The translations under genes were made by a program, and so were the position numbers. Source: Gillisia hiemivivida (GTDB lineage: Bacteria; Bacteroidota; Bacteroidia; Flavobacteriales; Flavobacteriaceae). Taken from it: a DNA stretch of 64,000 nt. Position 1 is the stretch's first letter. Every line of letters begins with the position of its first letter. Below are positions 34,768-44,855 of this stretch, in pieces. The DNA lies in NCBI RefSeq assembly GCF_007997295.1, contig NZ_VORY01000007.1, positions 1 to 64,000 on the forward strand, written 5' to 3'. The notes under the pieces are model-generated. The model searched no databases, was not told the DNA's origin, and worked only from the letters and a program-made list of their open reading frames with translations.

Positions 34768-35627
34768 ATAAGATCAAATTTAATATCAAAAAATGTTTCA
34801 CTAAAAAGTTTTTTAAAGGGGACACAGAGCTAATTGTTAAGAATATTTTATTCAAAAATTATTTCGATACTATTAAAATTCAGACAACTTACGATACCCT
34901 TGATGAAATTGAAGAATGTATTGAAAGACAAAGAGGTGGTGCTTATTTTAGATTTGGAGATGGAGACGTTTTTTTAATGGAATTAAAGAATGATTCTTTT
35001 CAGAATGCAAATAGAAAGCTATCTATTGAAATTTCAGAGGCTTTTGGCCTTGCTGGAAAAAATATTTTTAAGACGTTACCAATTCATTCTAACCTATTTG
35101 GTTATGACAATGGAATGTTTAACGGGAATCATAAAAATGAAGATCATTTTGCAAAACAACTACTTTATGCTACATTTCCGTATTTTATAGGTCATAAAAT
35201 TTATAGTCCTGTTGCGCTTCATTTTATAGCAACGAATAAAGTTCATAGAGCAAATTCATTTTTGAAAGTACTAAAAGCAAATACTAAGGTTTTTGTTGGT
35301 AATAAAAATTTTACATCTAAATCTATCGAGCTACTTTTTGGAGATAGTATTCACATTAAAACGCCTTCAACTAATGCTTATTCAGAGATAGATAGGATAC
35401 ATAATGAATCAACTGAAGCTATAGATAAAATTTCTCATTGTGTAGTATGTATTGCAATGGGATGTTCTGGCAGAGCATTAATGAAAAGATTGCACCACTA
35501 TACTAGAAGTAAAAATGTTTTTTTATTTGATTTTGGAAGTCTTTTAGATGGAGTTAATGGCAATGATTCAAGAACTTGGTTAAAAGTAAATGAAATTAAC
35601 TACGATGAATTAACAGGCAATTTATAA
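34749..35627 (+). CDS. GT-D fold (DUF1792-like) glycosyltransferase
   Basis: A 292-residue protein whose motif AYFRFGDGDVFLMEL (66-80, with the Arg-Gly-Asp-Gly-acid core) matches the metal/nucleotide site of GT-D enzymes (DUF1792). Later blocks CVVCIAMGCSGRALMKRL and VFLFDFGSLLDGV fit the C-terminal part of that family. It overlaps wzt by 19 bases. The donor sugar is unknown. Confidence is moderate because GT-D homologues are diverse. Confidence 0.7.
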   Translation: MGKEYINKIKFNIKKCFTKKFFKGDTELIVKNILFKNYFDTIKIQTTYDTLDEIEECIERQRGGAYFRFGDGDVFLMELKNDSFQNANRKLSIEISEAFGLAGKNIFKTLPIHSNLFGYDNGMFNGNHKNEDHFAKQLLYATFPYFIGHKIYSPVALHFIATNKVHRANSFLKVLKANTKVFVGNKNFTSKSIELLFGDSIHIKTPSTNAYSEIDRIHNESTEAIDKISHCVVCIAMGCSGRALMKRLHHYTRSKNVFLFDFGSLLDGVNGNDSRTWLKVNEINYDELTGNL

Positions 35628-35632
35628 TAAAA

Positions 35633-36571
35633 ATGAGCAACATCAATTGTTTTGTAATTATTGTAACCTTTAATTCCATGAAGTGGATAAATAAATGCTT
35701 GGTTAGTTTAAATGGATATAAGGTAATAATCGTGGATAACAATTCTCAAGATAACACTAAAGAATTTATAAGTTCAAATTATTCCAAGGTAACTTTATTA
35801 GAGCAAGTGGAAAACCTTGGGTTTGGGCAAGCTAATAATATCGGAATCTCTTTTGCTCTTAAGGCTGGGGCTGAACATATTTTTTTGTTAAATCAGGATG
35901 CGTATTTAAAAGAAGGATGTCTTGATATTCTAATTGACTTTCAAAATGAGAATAATGAATATGGAATTCTCAGTCCTATACATTTAAATGGAACCGGGAC
36001 CCGATTGGATGCTAATTTTTCAAATTATCTAAATTACTCAGGTAATAAAGATTTCTTTTCAGATTATGTGCTGAATAAAACTCTGAAGCAAGTATATCAA
36101 GTTCCTTTTGTTAACGCCGCGGGATGGTTATTATCAAGAAAATGTATAGAAAAAGTTGGAGGATTTGATCCTATCTTTTTTCATTATGGAGAAGACGATA
36201 ATTATTGTCAACGAGTAAATTACTATGGTTTTAAAATTGGAGTTGTTCCAAATGCTGTACTCTTTCATGACCGGGAAAACAGATCTGCTAAGGAAGTAGC
36301 AAATGCTGACAGGGATTATTTTCAGGCAATGGAAAGACAACTTAAATTAACTTATGCAGATATTAATAAGATTTGGGATCCAAATATTGATAATATAATT
36401 CGCAAAAGAAGAAATGCTTGGATAAAATCAACTATAAAATTAGATCTTAAAAGAGCTACTTTTTTTAAAAATGAATATTTAATATTTAAAAGTTTAAAAT
36501 CTGAAGTACTACTTAGCCGAGAAATAAATAAATCCCCTGGTTTAAATTATTTGAATTTTGAGAATCTATAA
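35633..36571 (+). CDS. GT2 glycosyltransferase, rhamnosyltransferase-like
   Basis: A 312-residue GT-A protein. Donor site IVTFNSMKWINKCLVSL and VIIVDNNSQDNT, metal region LLNQDAYLKEGCL, then the acceptor/catalytic block NAAGWLLSRKCIEKVGGFDPIFFHYGEDDNYCQRV typical of rhamnosyltransferase-like GT2 enzymes. No TM segment, so it is cytoplasmic. It lies 5 bases after the GT-D gene. Confidence 0.9.
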   Translation: MSNINCFVIIVTFNSMKWINKCLVSLNGYKVIIVDNNSQDNTKEFISSNYSKVTLLEQVENLGFGQANNIGISFALKAGAEHIFLLNQDAYLKEGCLDILIDFQNENNEYGILSPIHLNGTGTRLDANFSNYLNYSGNKDFFSDYVLNKTLKQVYQVPFVNAAGWLLSRKCIEKVGGFDPIFFHYGEDDNYCQRVNYYGFKIGVVPNAVLFHDRENRSAKEVANADRDYFQAMERQLKLTYADINKIWDPNIDNIIRKRRNAWIKSTIKLDLKRATFFKNEYLIFKSLKSEVLLSREINKSPGLNYLNFENL

Positions 36572-36870
36572 AGCGGTCTTGGTTCACAATCTTTTATTAT
36601 ATTTCTTAATTGTGAAATAGTTGTAATTTCGATCTCATACTTTTCATTAAGTGGTAATTATTGCAAGAAGGTTAGGCTTTCTGAAATTAATTAAATCCTA
36701 ATGAAAATGCTGCGTGGGGCGCTTTAAGTTTACATAAAAATTTATGTGATAATTTGGTGATTAGGATTGCGTGATAAATAGGGACAAACACTTAATGATT
36801 TACCAATAAGTAACAATGGCACAGCGTTACAATTTCTTTCTTATCTTGCAAACATAAAGCTGATCTCTAA

Positions 36871-37791
36871 GTGCAACCTCTTGTTTCTATTATTATTCCA
36901 ACCTATAACCGTGTTTTCCTACTTGGACAAACATTAGATAGCGTACTTGCCCAAACTTATCAAAATTGGGAATGTATTATAGTAGATGATGGCTCTGAGG
37001 ATGCTACGGATGAGTTGATAGAGTTTTATTCGGAAATTGATTCTAGAATTAAATATTACCATAGACCAATCAGCCAACTTAAGGGTGCGAATGCCTGCAG
37101 GAATTTTGGGTTTGAAATGAGTATGGGGAAGTATATACAGTGGTTGGATAGTGATGATATCATTGATTCTTATAAAATTGAAAAGCAATTAATACAATTA
37201 TTAAAATTTAATTCAGCAACAATCGCTATTTGTAGATGGCAATTCTTTGATATCCAAGTGGAAGAAGTTGAATTTACAAATGAATACCAAGTCTATAAAA
37301 ATTTTGATAAAATTCTAGCTTTCATTGATGCTTTAGCTGTATCAGGTGGTTTTTTACCGGCACATGCCTATCTAGTGAATAGAGAATTAATATGTCAAGC
37401 AGGTAACTGGATGGAAAATTTAACAATAAATCAAGATGGTGAATTTTTTGCTAGGATTTTTGTTAAAGCCAAAACCGTCATTTTTGTAAATGACGCCCTT
37501 GTTTATTACAGAAGGAACAATAAGGATAGTGTGAGTTATTTGAGTACAGAACTGAAAATGGATCACGCAATTTTAAGCTGGCAATTAATTGAATCATATT
37601 TTAAAATTCACTTCGGAGAAAGCACGCGATTAGTAGAAATTTCCAAAAAATATTTATATCGAAGATTTTTTAAAGTAAATAATAAAATGATAAATGAAAA
37701 TAAATTATTTTTTGAAGTTGAAATATTAAGAAATAAATTCTCATTAAAAAAAACAATAAAAGACTTGGTAATACGGATATTAAAAAAGTAA
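36871..37791 (+). CDS. GT2 glycosyltransferase
   Basis: A 306-residue GT-A enzyme opening QPLVSIIIPTYNRVFLLGQ, with VDDGSEDATDEL and the metal motif WLDSDDIID. The start is a GTG at 36871; no ATG fits. A 299-base spacer precedes it (36572-36870) in which I see no gene or clear promoter, so the gene may begin a new transcript. The acceptor is unknown. Confidence 0.88.
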   Translation: MQPLVSIIIPTYNRVFLLGQTLDSVLAQTYQNWECIIVDDGSEDATDELIEFYSEIDSRIKYYHRPISQLKGANACRNFGFEMSMGKYIQWLDSDDIIDSYKIEKQLIQLLKFNSATIAICRWQFFDIQVEEVEFTNEYQVYKNFDKILAFIDALAVSGGFLPAHAYLVNRELICQAGNWMENLTINQDGEFFARIFVKAKTVIFVNDALVYYRRNNKDSVSYLSTELKMDHAILSWQLIESYFKIHFGESTRLVEISKKYLYRRFFKVNNKMINENKLFFEVEILRNKFSLKKTIKDLVIRILKK

Positions 37792-37804
37792 TAATCATCA
37801 AATA

Positions 37805-38818
37805 ATGAAGCCTCTAATTTCAGTAATATTACCAGTCTTTAACCGTGAAGAGTACATTATTGAGTCAGTTGAAAGTATTTTAAAGCAGACATATACTAAA
37901 ATTGAATTAATTATTATTGACGATGCATCAAATGACGAAACTGTAAAAATTATAAGTCAGTTTTATGATTCTAGAATACAGTTAATTAAAAACAAAATAA
38001 ATTTAGGTGTTGCTGCGTCAACGAATTTAGGAATCAGAAAGGCAAAAGGGAAGTATATTGCAAAAATGGATAGTGATGATATAGCATTACCAACAAGATT
38101 AGAAACGCAATTAACTTTTATGGAAGAGAATGAAGATATAATTGTGTGTGGGAGTAATATTGAATACTTTGGAGCTAAAAAAAAAATAATTAAGTATAAA
38201 GAAAATCATAAAGCTATTTTAGTGGAAATGTTATTAAGAAATCCTTTCGCAAATCCAACAGTTATAATTAGGAAGGAAATTTTTGATGCTTATTTGTATG
38301 ATGAATCCTACAAATATGGGGAAGATTATGAATTTTGGACTAGAATAGGTTGGGAAGGTAAGATGTATAATATTCAGGAGGTTTTGTTGCTATATAGAGT
38401 GCATTCTAAGCAATTGTCAAGTGATATTAAAAACAAAAGGTTAGAGGTAGATATAAGCTTAAAATTAAGATTGTTTCATATGATAAAATATGATAACGAA
38501 ATCTTTAAGGATGAGTTCATTAAAAGAATACTTTTCTCAAATGAAGCTATAGAACTTCAAGAATGTGCGATTTTTTTAAAGTGGCTCAATAATTTACTTT
38601 TAGTTAATATAAAACAACCAATATTTGATCAAAAAGAATTGACTAAAATTTTAGAGACATTAAAAAGAAATTTCGTTTACGATTTATTTTTTACAAACAA
38701 GAGAAATGGAATAGACTATTTATTTAGATTGAAAATTCTATTGGTTTTACCTATAAATGAAATATTTTTTGTTTTGAAAAAAAAGATGATTGAAAAATTC
38801 AAAAGTTCGTTTAGATAA
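37805..38818 (+). CDS. GT2 glycosyltransferase
   Basis: A 337-residue GT-A enzyme with ISVILPVFNREEYIIESVESIL, IIDDASNDET, and metal motif KMDSDDIALPTR. The C-terminal half is Lys/Asn-rich and AT-rich in codon use. GEDYEFWTRIGWEGK supplies the catalytic acidic pair. Cytoplasmic; sugar unknown. Confidence 0.9.
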   Translation: MKPLISVILPVFNREEYIIESVESILKQTYTKIELIIIDDASNDETVKIISQFYDSRIQLIKNKINLGVAASTNLGIRKAKGKYIAKMDSDDIALPTRLETQLTFMEENEDIIVCGSNIEYFGAKKKIIKYKENHKAILVEMLLRNPFANPTVIIRKEIFDAYLYDESYKYGEDYEFWTRIGWEGKMYNIQEVLLLYRVHSKQLSSDIKNKRLEVDISLKLRLFHMIKYDNEIFKDEFIKRILFSNEAIELQECAIFLKWLNNLLLVNIKQPIFDQKELTKILETLKRNFVYDLFFTNKRNGIDYLFRLKILLVLPINEIFFVLKKKMIEKFKSSFR

Positions 38819-38870
38819 GGAACCCCTGAAATTAAGTTTCTATAAAAAAAAGGACTTAAAAAGCTACTAA

Positions 38871-40058
38871 ATGGAATTTTCAGAAAAAAATATATTATTA
38901 ATTATACATGCAGGTTCGCTTGGTGGCGCAGAAAGACAGGGCTTGGGGATTTCTAAGATCCTTACTGAAAAATATAATTGTAAAGTAAATTTATTGTTGA
39001 CATCCTCTGGTGACACTACCAAAGAATTTGAAGATTTTGCCAAAGAATGCCATATTATAAATACCCTATATTTAGATAATCCATATTTACTTTTTAAAAA
39101 AGAACTTACTCTCATAAATATAAAACGATTATTCAAATCAATATCATATCTTTTTAATTTAAAAAAAGGTTTAAAACCTTATAAACCAGATATTATTATT
39201 CCATTTTTAAATTTCCCATCAAAAGTAGCTTTTTATTTGTATTGGTTAATCCCTTCTGTAAAATTCACTTTCTGGCACCAATTAGGATTAGATGTGCTTA
39301 GTTTGGATGTTTTGGAAAGTATTGCAGCTAAAAACACCTCTTGCGTCGTCGCAAATGCTAGCAATGGCCTGGAAATGTTTAAGAATTTATATATTATTGA
39401 ACCTCAAAAATTAAATATATTACCCCAGTATATTTCTATTAGTCACCATCCTTTAGATAAAGAAAAACTAAAATTAAAATTTAAAATTCCTAAAAATTCA
39501 TTGGTTATAGGTATGATAGCACATTATCGCCCGGAGAAATATCATGAACTATTATTGAATGTTTTTGAAAAGTTAATTGAGAAGCATGACAATATTAATC
39601 TAGTGTTCTTAGGAAATAAGAATAATACTGTTACCACTCAAAAAAAATACCAATATTTATCGGCTAAAATAGTAAATAATAATATGAGTTCCAAAGTATT
39701 ACTTCTTTCAGGATTTAAAGTTGAAGAGGTTTTAAATATTTTGGATATTGGAGTATTGGTTTCCAGAATAGAAGGAATGCCAAATGCGGTTATGGAATAT
39801 ATGTTATATGGATTACCCGTTGTTGCTTCAAACCATCCGGGTTGCGTTCAGTTATTGAGTAATTCAAGTTTTTTAATAGAAAACAATGAGAGAGAATTGT
39901 TTGATAGTTTAGATAAATTAATTATGTCAGAGATATTAAGAATTTCTGAAGGAAGAATTAATTCAGAAAAAATTAAAGTCTATGATATGGATTCTTATAT
40001 AACCAAATTACAGGTTATAATGAATAAGAGTTTAAAATTAAAAAGAATTTTATTTTAA
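38871..40058 (+). CDS. GT4 glycosyltransferase
   Basis: A 395-residue GT-B enzyme. N-terminal IHAGSLGGAERQGLGISKIL is the usual glycine-rich loop. The donor half has GMIAHYRPEKYHELL and VLVSRIEGMPNAVMEYMLYGLPVVASNHPG, with the E-x7-E pair. The sugar is unknown; the product is part of the plus-strand GT cluster. Confidence 0.9.
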   Translation: MEFSEKNILLIIHAGSLGGAERQGLGISKILTEKYNCKVNLLLTSSGDTTKEFEDFAKECHIINTLYLDNPYLLFKKELTLINIKRLFKSISYLFNLKKGLKPYKPDIIIPFLNFPSKVAFYLYWLIPSVKFTFWHQLGLDVLSLDVLESIAAKNTSCVVANASNGLEMFKNLYIIEPQKLNILPQYISISHHPLDKEKLKLKFKIPKNSLVIGMIAHYRPEKYHELLLNVFEKLIEKHDNINLVFLGNKNNTVTTQKKYQYLSAKIVNNNMSSKVLLLSGFKVEEVLNILDIGVLVSRIEGMPNAVMEYMLYGLPVVASNHPGCVQLLSNSSFLIENNERELFDSLDKLIMSEILRISEGRINSEKIKVYDMDSYITKLQVIMNKSLKLKRILF

Positions 40059-40086
40059 TTATTAATTTTTTTTCTTAAAAGTTTAA

Positions 40087-40947
40087 ATGGATATTTTTGC
40101 AAAAAACAAACCGTTGATATCTATTATTATACCTTGCTATAATGATGCAAAATATATTGAAGAATCCGTCCAATCTGCATTAAATCAAACCTATTCAAAT
40201 AAGGAAGTGATTGTAGTGGATGATGGTTCTAATCTTAAAACAAAAAAGGTTTTAGATAATCTTGAGAATAAAGTCCAAAAGCTAATTACTCAAAAAAATA
40301 AAGGAGTAAGTGTTGCTAGAAACGTTGGTATTGAAGCATGTTCTGGTGAGTATGTTTTAGTTTTGGATAGTGACGATTATTTTGAGCCTAGTTTTTGTGA
40401 AAAGGCACTACAAATTTTTGAAAAGGAATCTGACGTTAAAATAGTGACTTGTTACTCAAAATGGTTTAATGCTAGAACACATATAACTTATAAACCGAAA
40501 GGCGGAAATATTAAGGATATTTTGATAAGCAATGTTGCAATGGGATCATCTATGCTCAGAAAACAAGATTGGCAAATAGTAGAAGGCTATGATGAAAAAA
40601 TGACAAGAGGCTATGAAGATTGGGAGTTTTATATGAGATTATTGAAATCTGGTGGAAAAGCAGAGGTGATTCCTGAAATTTTATTTAATTACAGAAACAA
40701 AGAAAACTCAAGAAATAAAAAGGCTAATTTGGCTAAATATGATATTCTTGGGTATATATACAAAAAACATGCTGTTGTTTTTAAAGATCACTTTGACCTT
40801 TTTATTTCTGAATGGTTAGAATCGATAAGAAAAAGTGAAGCCTTTAAACAACAGGTAATGGATAGTTTAGACTACAAGTTAGGGAATAAGCTATTAAAAC
40901 CTTTTCGGTTCTTCGGACTTTTAAAAAAAGCAAATTCAAAAAAGTGA
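40087..40947 (+). CDS. GT2 glycosyltransferase
   Basis: A 286-residue GT-A enzyme with ISIIIPCYNDAKYIEESVQS, VVDDGSNLKT, VLDSDDYFEPSF and the catalytic GYEDWEFYMRLLKSGG. It is 8 bases before the next GT2 gene, which is a different member (about a third identical by eye at the motifs). Confidence 0.9.
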   Translation: MDIFAKNKPLISIIIPCYNDAKYIEESVQSALNQTYSNKEVIVVDDGSNLKTKKVLDNLENKVQKLITQKNKGVSVARNVGIEACSGEYVLVLDSDDYFEPSFCEKALQIFEKESDVKIVTCYSKWFNARTHITYKPKGGNIKDILISNVAMGSSMLRKQDWQIVEGYDEKMTRGYEDWEFYMRLLKSGGKAEVIPEILFNYRNKENSRNKKANLAKYDILGYIYKKHAVVFKDHFDLFISEWLESIRKSEAFKQQVMDSLDYKLGNKLLKPFRFFGLLKKANSKK

Positions 40948-40954
40948 AGTTGAT

Positions 40955-41896
40955 ATGCCTTTAGTTTCTATAGTCTTAGCTACCTATAACCGCGATCATT
41001 TGATAGGGGAAATGTTAGATTCAGTTCTAAATCAAACTTATGAAAATTGGGAATGCATTATAATAGATGATGGCAGCACGGATAACACCAAAGAAATCCT
41101 CCGGTCATATTTGCTAAAGGATCCCAGATTTAACTATTACGAACGCACGAAAAATCATAAAAAGGGACTTCCGGGCTGTCGCAATCAGGGATTGGAACTG
41201 GCTAAAGGTGAATGTATAATTTTCTTTGATGATGATGATATAGTACATCCTGAAAATCTTAAAATTTGTATTGAAGTTTTGTCTGATAAGGATTTATATT
41301 TTTGCAGATACGACAAAGAGCCGTTTCGAGGGGAATGGAAATCTGATGCCTTAAAAGGAGACTCCGGTTTCAAATCAAAATTCGTTGATATCAATGATCT
41401 TGAAAAGATAGTAATTGGAAAGTTGCCTTTTGCATCCTGCACTGTATTATGGAAGAAGGAATGTTTTGAAGGTCAAAGATTTAATGAGAATTTGATGTAT
41501 GCTGAAGAGTGGGAATGTTATTCTAGAATTTTATCCTCTGGATTTAAAGGAATTTCAATAGATAAAGTGCTTTATTACAATAGGAAACATCCCAACTCCA
41601 ATACTGGAGAATTCTACATTAATGATCCAGTAAGAAGAGCTTCCAATTTAACGGCGATCCATTTGGTAATAGACAATTTATTTAGAAAGGGATTATTAAC
41701 CCCAAATTTGGTGCAGTATTTCATAAAGACAGGATTTTTCATAAAAGAAATTTCAGTAATAGAAGCTGTACTTAAGCGCTCAAATGCCGGAATATTAAAA
41801 AAAACAAAGTATTTATTGGGTTATAAAATCTACCCTGTTTTAAAGCCATTATTTAAGTTGAAAGGAAAGTTAATTTCTAGATCTAATTTTAATTAG
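40955..41896 (+). CDS. GT2 glycosyltransferase
   Basis: A 313-residue GT-A enzyme: VSIVLATYNRDHLIGEMLDSVL, IIDDGSTDNTKEIL, metal motif FFDDDDIVHPENL, and AEEWECYSRIL as the catalytic acidic block. Its last 27 bases overlap the 3' end of the convergent GT2 gene at 41870. It resembles the GT2 at 36871 in the NWECIIVDDGS stretch. Confidence 0.9.
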   Translation: MPLVSIVLATYNRDHLIGEMLDSVLNQTYENWECIIIDDGSTDNTKEILRSYLLKDPRFNYYERTKNHKKGLPGCRNQGLELAKGECIIFFDDDDIVHPENLKICIEVLSDKDLYFCRYDKEPFRGEWKSDALKGDSGFKSKFVDINDLEKIVIGKLPFASCTVLWKKECFEGQRFNENLMYAEEWECYSRILSSGFKGISIDKVLYYNRKHPNSNTGEFYINDPVRRASNLTAIHLVIDNLFRKGLLTPNLVQYFIKTGFFIKEISVIEAVLKRSNAGILKKTKYLLGYKIYPVLKPLFKLKGKLISRSNFN

Positions 41897-42589
41897 ATCT
41901 AAAGGAGCTATAAAGAAATCCACAAGTTTTATTTTAGAACCTTCTTTTTCTTTCCACAACCTCAAAGGAACCTCAAGTATATATTTTTTATAGTCCTCTT
42001 TGTTTTTGCTTTTATATCTGAAAAGTAATTCTAAATCAAATAACCATTTAGATGCAAAAGGACTAGAAAATAATTCCTGGGCTAAACCCACCTCAAAGAA
42101 TTTTGCGCCACATTGAGAATCATAAGGTTTTAGCTTTAGCACGATACTCGCAACTGTGGCAAAAATTCTACCCATATAGTGTCGGGTTAAATCTCTTTCA
42201 ATAGTAGCTCCTAGCCTTTTAACCCTTGATCCCATTATAAATTTATAGCCATAACTAAAATTAGCAGTTAAGTAATCAATTTCTTGAAGAGGCGTTGCCA
42301 AATCAGCATCCAAATACCCTATGTAATCAAAACCTGGAAATTCAGCAGCTTTTAAGATTCCTTGTCGAACAGCTTCTGCCTTACCGTAATTCATACTGAG
42401 ATCTATAACCTTGACCTTATCAGGATGTAATTTCTTTAACTCCTCGAGAATATCCAAGGTGTTGTCAAAAGAGCCATCATTTATAAAATAAAAGTTGTGA
42501 GAGTTTGATTCAATATATTCAGAAAAAATTTTTAAGTTTATTCTTTCTTCTTCATTAAAACAGGGTATGATTATACAGATTTTCGACAT
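41870..42589 (-). CDS. GT2, dolichyl-phosphate-sugar-synthase-like
   Basis: A 239-residue GT2 with CIIIPCFNEEERI, INDGSFDNTLDIL and YLDADLATPLQEID, the pattern of polyprenyl-phosphate glucose/mannose synthases. No TM segment is seen, so it is peripheral. Such enzymes supply a lipid-linked sugar donor for GT-C transferases such as the proteins at 30037 and 43472. Its ATG overlaps the end of the methyltransferase gene 42571-43341 by 19 bases, so the two form a minus-strand pair embedded in the plus-strand run. Confidence 0.85.
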   Translation of the reverse strand: MSKICIIIPCFNEEERINLKIFSEYIESNSHNFYFINDGSFDNTLDILEELKKLHPDKVKVIDLSMNYGKAEAVRQGILKAAEFPGFDYIGYLDADLATPLQEIDYLTANFSYGYKFIMGSRVKRLGATIERDLTRHYMGRIFATVASIVLKLKPYDSQCGAKFFEVGLAQELFSSPFASKWLFDLELLFRYKSKNKEDYKKYILEVPLRLWKEKEGSKIKLVDFFIAPLDLIKIRSRN

Positions 42590-43341
42590 ACAATATAGTT
42601 TGACAGTCCTGGAAATTTTATTCCTATTGAATTAAATAAGTTGAAGATCATAAAATCGAAGTATAATAGTCTAGCTATATACTGAGTTATAAAATTATTC
42701 GTTGTCCAGCGAGTGAGGCCAGTTCCCTCCTTATAAATCTTATTTCCTAAATTCCTTTCTTTAATTACTTCAATATATCTGGGTAAAAGCAGAGAAAAGA
42801 AAAAATAACCAACTTGAATTTTATCAAACCCGGATTTTGAAATCAAATTCTCTAAACTTTTATTAGTATATCTTCGGAAGTGTCCTAAAAATTTGTCGTG
42901 AGAACAAAATAAGTTCTGAAAAGCTGGTACGGTAATAAATATGATCGTTTCGGGGGAAATAAAAGCGCTTTCCCTAAGAGTGTTTATAAACCCATGATCA
43001 TCTTCAATATGTTCTACTACATCCATTATAAATACAAGATCAAAAACCAATTCTTCGTCCTTTGGTAATTTATCTAAAGATTTATATAATTTTATCGAAG
43101 AGCCTTTATTTGTTTCAAGATATTCGTCAGTAAATGCGGTGTCTATGGCATAAAATTTCGCGGAGGTTTTGTCTTTTGAGAATTTAGTTAGGAAGAATAG
43201 ATCTCCGCAGCCCAGATCCAGAATGTTTTTGTCCTCATAATTTGAACAATGATGATCCACTAAAGATTTTGCTACTTCTGCTCTGGCCATTTCCCATGGG
43301 TGACGATTTTCATTATTTTTAGGTAATTCTCTTAAATCCAT
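42571..43341 (-). CDS. Class I SAM-dependent methyltransferase
   Basis: A 256-residue protein with ILDLGCGDLFFLTKF (motif I), FYAIDTAF (motif II), and LVFIMDVVEHIEDDHGF (motif IV), the arrangement of Methyltransferase_11/23 enzymes. It is translationally coupled to the polyprenyl-sugar synthase-like gene downstream. The substrate is unknown. Confidence 0.88.
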   Translation of the reverse strand: MDLRELPKNNENRHPWEMARAEVAKSLVDHHCSNYEDKNILDLGCGDLFFLTKFSKDKTSAKFYAIDTAFTDEYLETNKGSSIKLYKSLDKLPKDEELVFDLVFIMDVVEHIEDDHGFINTLRESAFISPETIIFITVPAFQNLFCSHDKFLGHFRRYTNKSLENLISKSGFDKIQVGYFFFSLLLPRYIEVIKERNLGNKIYKEGTGLTRWTTNNFITQYIARLLYFDFMIFNLFNSIGIKFPGLSNYIVCRKSV

Positions 43342-43471
43342 TTTTCTGTATTACCCAAAGAAATAAAAATTAAAAACAAATCCTAAGTTAATTTTAAAAA
43401 ATGTTCAATCTTTGATGTATTAACTTAACCACTTAAAATCAAAAGCTACCAAAACATTAGAATTTTGATAT

Positions 43472-44827
43472 ATGCTACCCCTTGTGTTAGGGTTAATAGT
43501 AGGGTATTATATTTTTTTCTCTCCCCCAATTGGCTTGGCAGATAGTGCAGATTTTGGGAGAATATTTTTACAACTTGGCTTAGATAGAAGTGGAACTACA
43601 CCAAATGATCAATTTTTTAATTTTTTCAATCCCGAATATCAAATTAATCGGGAATCTAAAATACCTGTAAAACTTACTCAGGTATTCCTATTTGTTTCGT
43701 TGATATTTAATAAAATATTTTATTCAGAATCTCATTACAGCATATTTTTTCTTTCCATCATATACTTCATCCTTTATATAGGTGGATTTTATTTGTTCCT
43801 CCGCAACCTATTTCGAACCTCCCAGCTTAACCACCTCGGTAAATACTTAGTCGCTGGCCTAAGTATAATAGTGTTATCCGATGTAATGTTTGTTTCATAT
43901 TTTAATAGTTTATATCAAGAAATCTTATTTATTGTTTTTTTTATTTATGTTATAGCCTTTTACTTAGATAGTACTATAAATTATAATTATTTATTAATAG
44001 CTCTAATAATATTATCTGTGTCGAAAACACAAAATTTCATTTTTTTGATATTGTCTTTTTATATTATGATCTGGAAATTCAAAAAAACCAATAAAATTAT
44101 ATTAGTTGGGGCAAGTTTTGCCGTCCTATTTTTTCGTCATTTCCTTATTAAGGAGCAGAAGCAAACCAATAAAGCAAATTTGTATGAAACTGTTTTTTTG
44201 GGTTTAATGTATTGCGCTTCAGAATCTGAAAAATTGAAAATCCTGAATGATCTTGACCTTAAAGAAGCTAATTATCTTGAAAATGTAAAAGAAGTATATT
44301 GGCGTCCAGGAAATGAAATTGCTAATAGAAAAGGAAATCTTCATAAAGAATTTTATTCTAAAGTATCTCAACTAGATATCATGATAACCTATATTTATAA
44401 CCCACAAATACTTTTTAAAATGGTTATTATGGGTATTAAATACTTAGTGATTAACCCGGCGCAACCCCAACATTTGGGAAATTATCTCAAAAAAGATTCC
44501 AAAGGAGCAAAATTAACTCTAAAGGAAACGTTTTGGGGAAAGTATTTAAACAAAACTTTTCTTTTGATTTATTTGTTCTCATTAGCTAGCTGTGTATATA
44601 ATATAGCAACTGGTAGAAGAAATTTCCGATTAACCTTAACAATTATACTTATTATGCTCATACCTTTAGTTTTTACTGCGACTTTGGTGGCCGGGGGTAT
44701 TAATGATTTTGTGAAACACAATTTATCTGTATATTTCATGATTTCTATTCTGTTTCTTTTATTATGTAGTAATGTTTTAGAAATTATCAAAAGTCAATCT
44801 GCTTCTCAAAAGGTTGCATTATTTTAA
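43472..44827 (+). CDS. Polytopic membrane protein, GT-C-like
   Basis: A 451-residue protein with about ten to eleven hydrophobic spans. The first extracytoplasmic loop holds LADSADFGRIFLQLGL, an acidic motif like those of GT-C enzymes and WsfD-like hexose transferases. A large loop lies at about 230-310 (ANLYETVFLGLMYCASESE...). It may use the lipid-linked sugar made by the neighbouring synthase at 41870. A polymerase or flippase role is less likely. Family assignment is tentative. Confidence 0.6.
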   Translation: MLPLVLGLIVGYYIFFSPPIGLADSADFGRIFLQLGLDRSGTTPNDQFFNFFNPEYQINRESKIPVKLTQVFLFVSLIFNKIFYSESHYSIFFLSIIYFILYIGGFYLFLRNLFRTSQLNHLGKYLVAGLSIIVLSDVMFVSYFNSLYQEILFIVFFIYVIAFYLDSTINYNYLLIALIILSVSKTQNFIFLILSFYIMIWKFKKTNKIILVGASFAVLFFRHFLIKEQKQTNKANLYETVFLGLMYCASESEKLKILNDLDLKEANYLENVKEVYWRPGNEIANRKGNLHKEFYSKVSQLDIMITYIYNPQILFKMVIMGIKYLVINPAQPQHLGNYLKKDSKGAKLTLKETFWGKYLNKTFLLIYLFSLASCVYNIATGRRNFRLTLTIILIMLIPLVFTATLVAGGINDFVKHNLSVYFMISILFLLLCSNVLEIIKSQSASQKVALF

Positions 44828-44855
44828 TTTTATAATTTTGGTAAATAAAACCTCG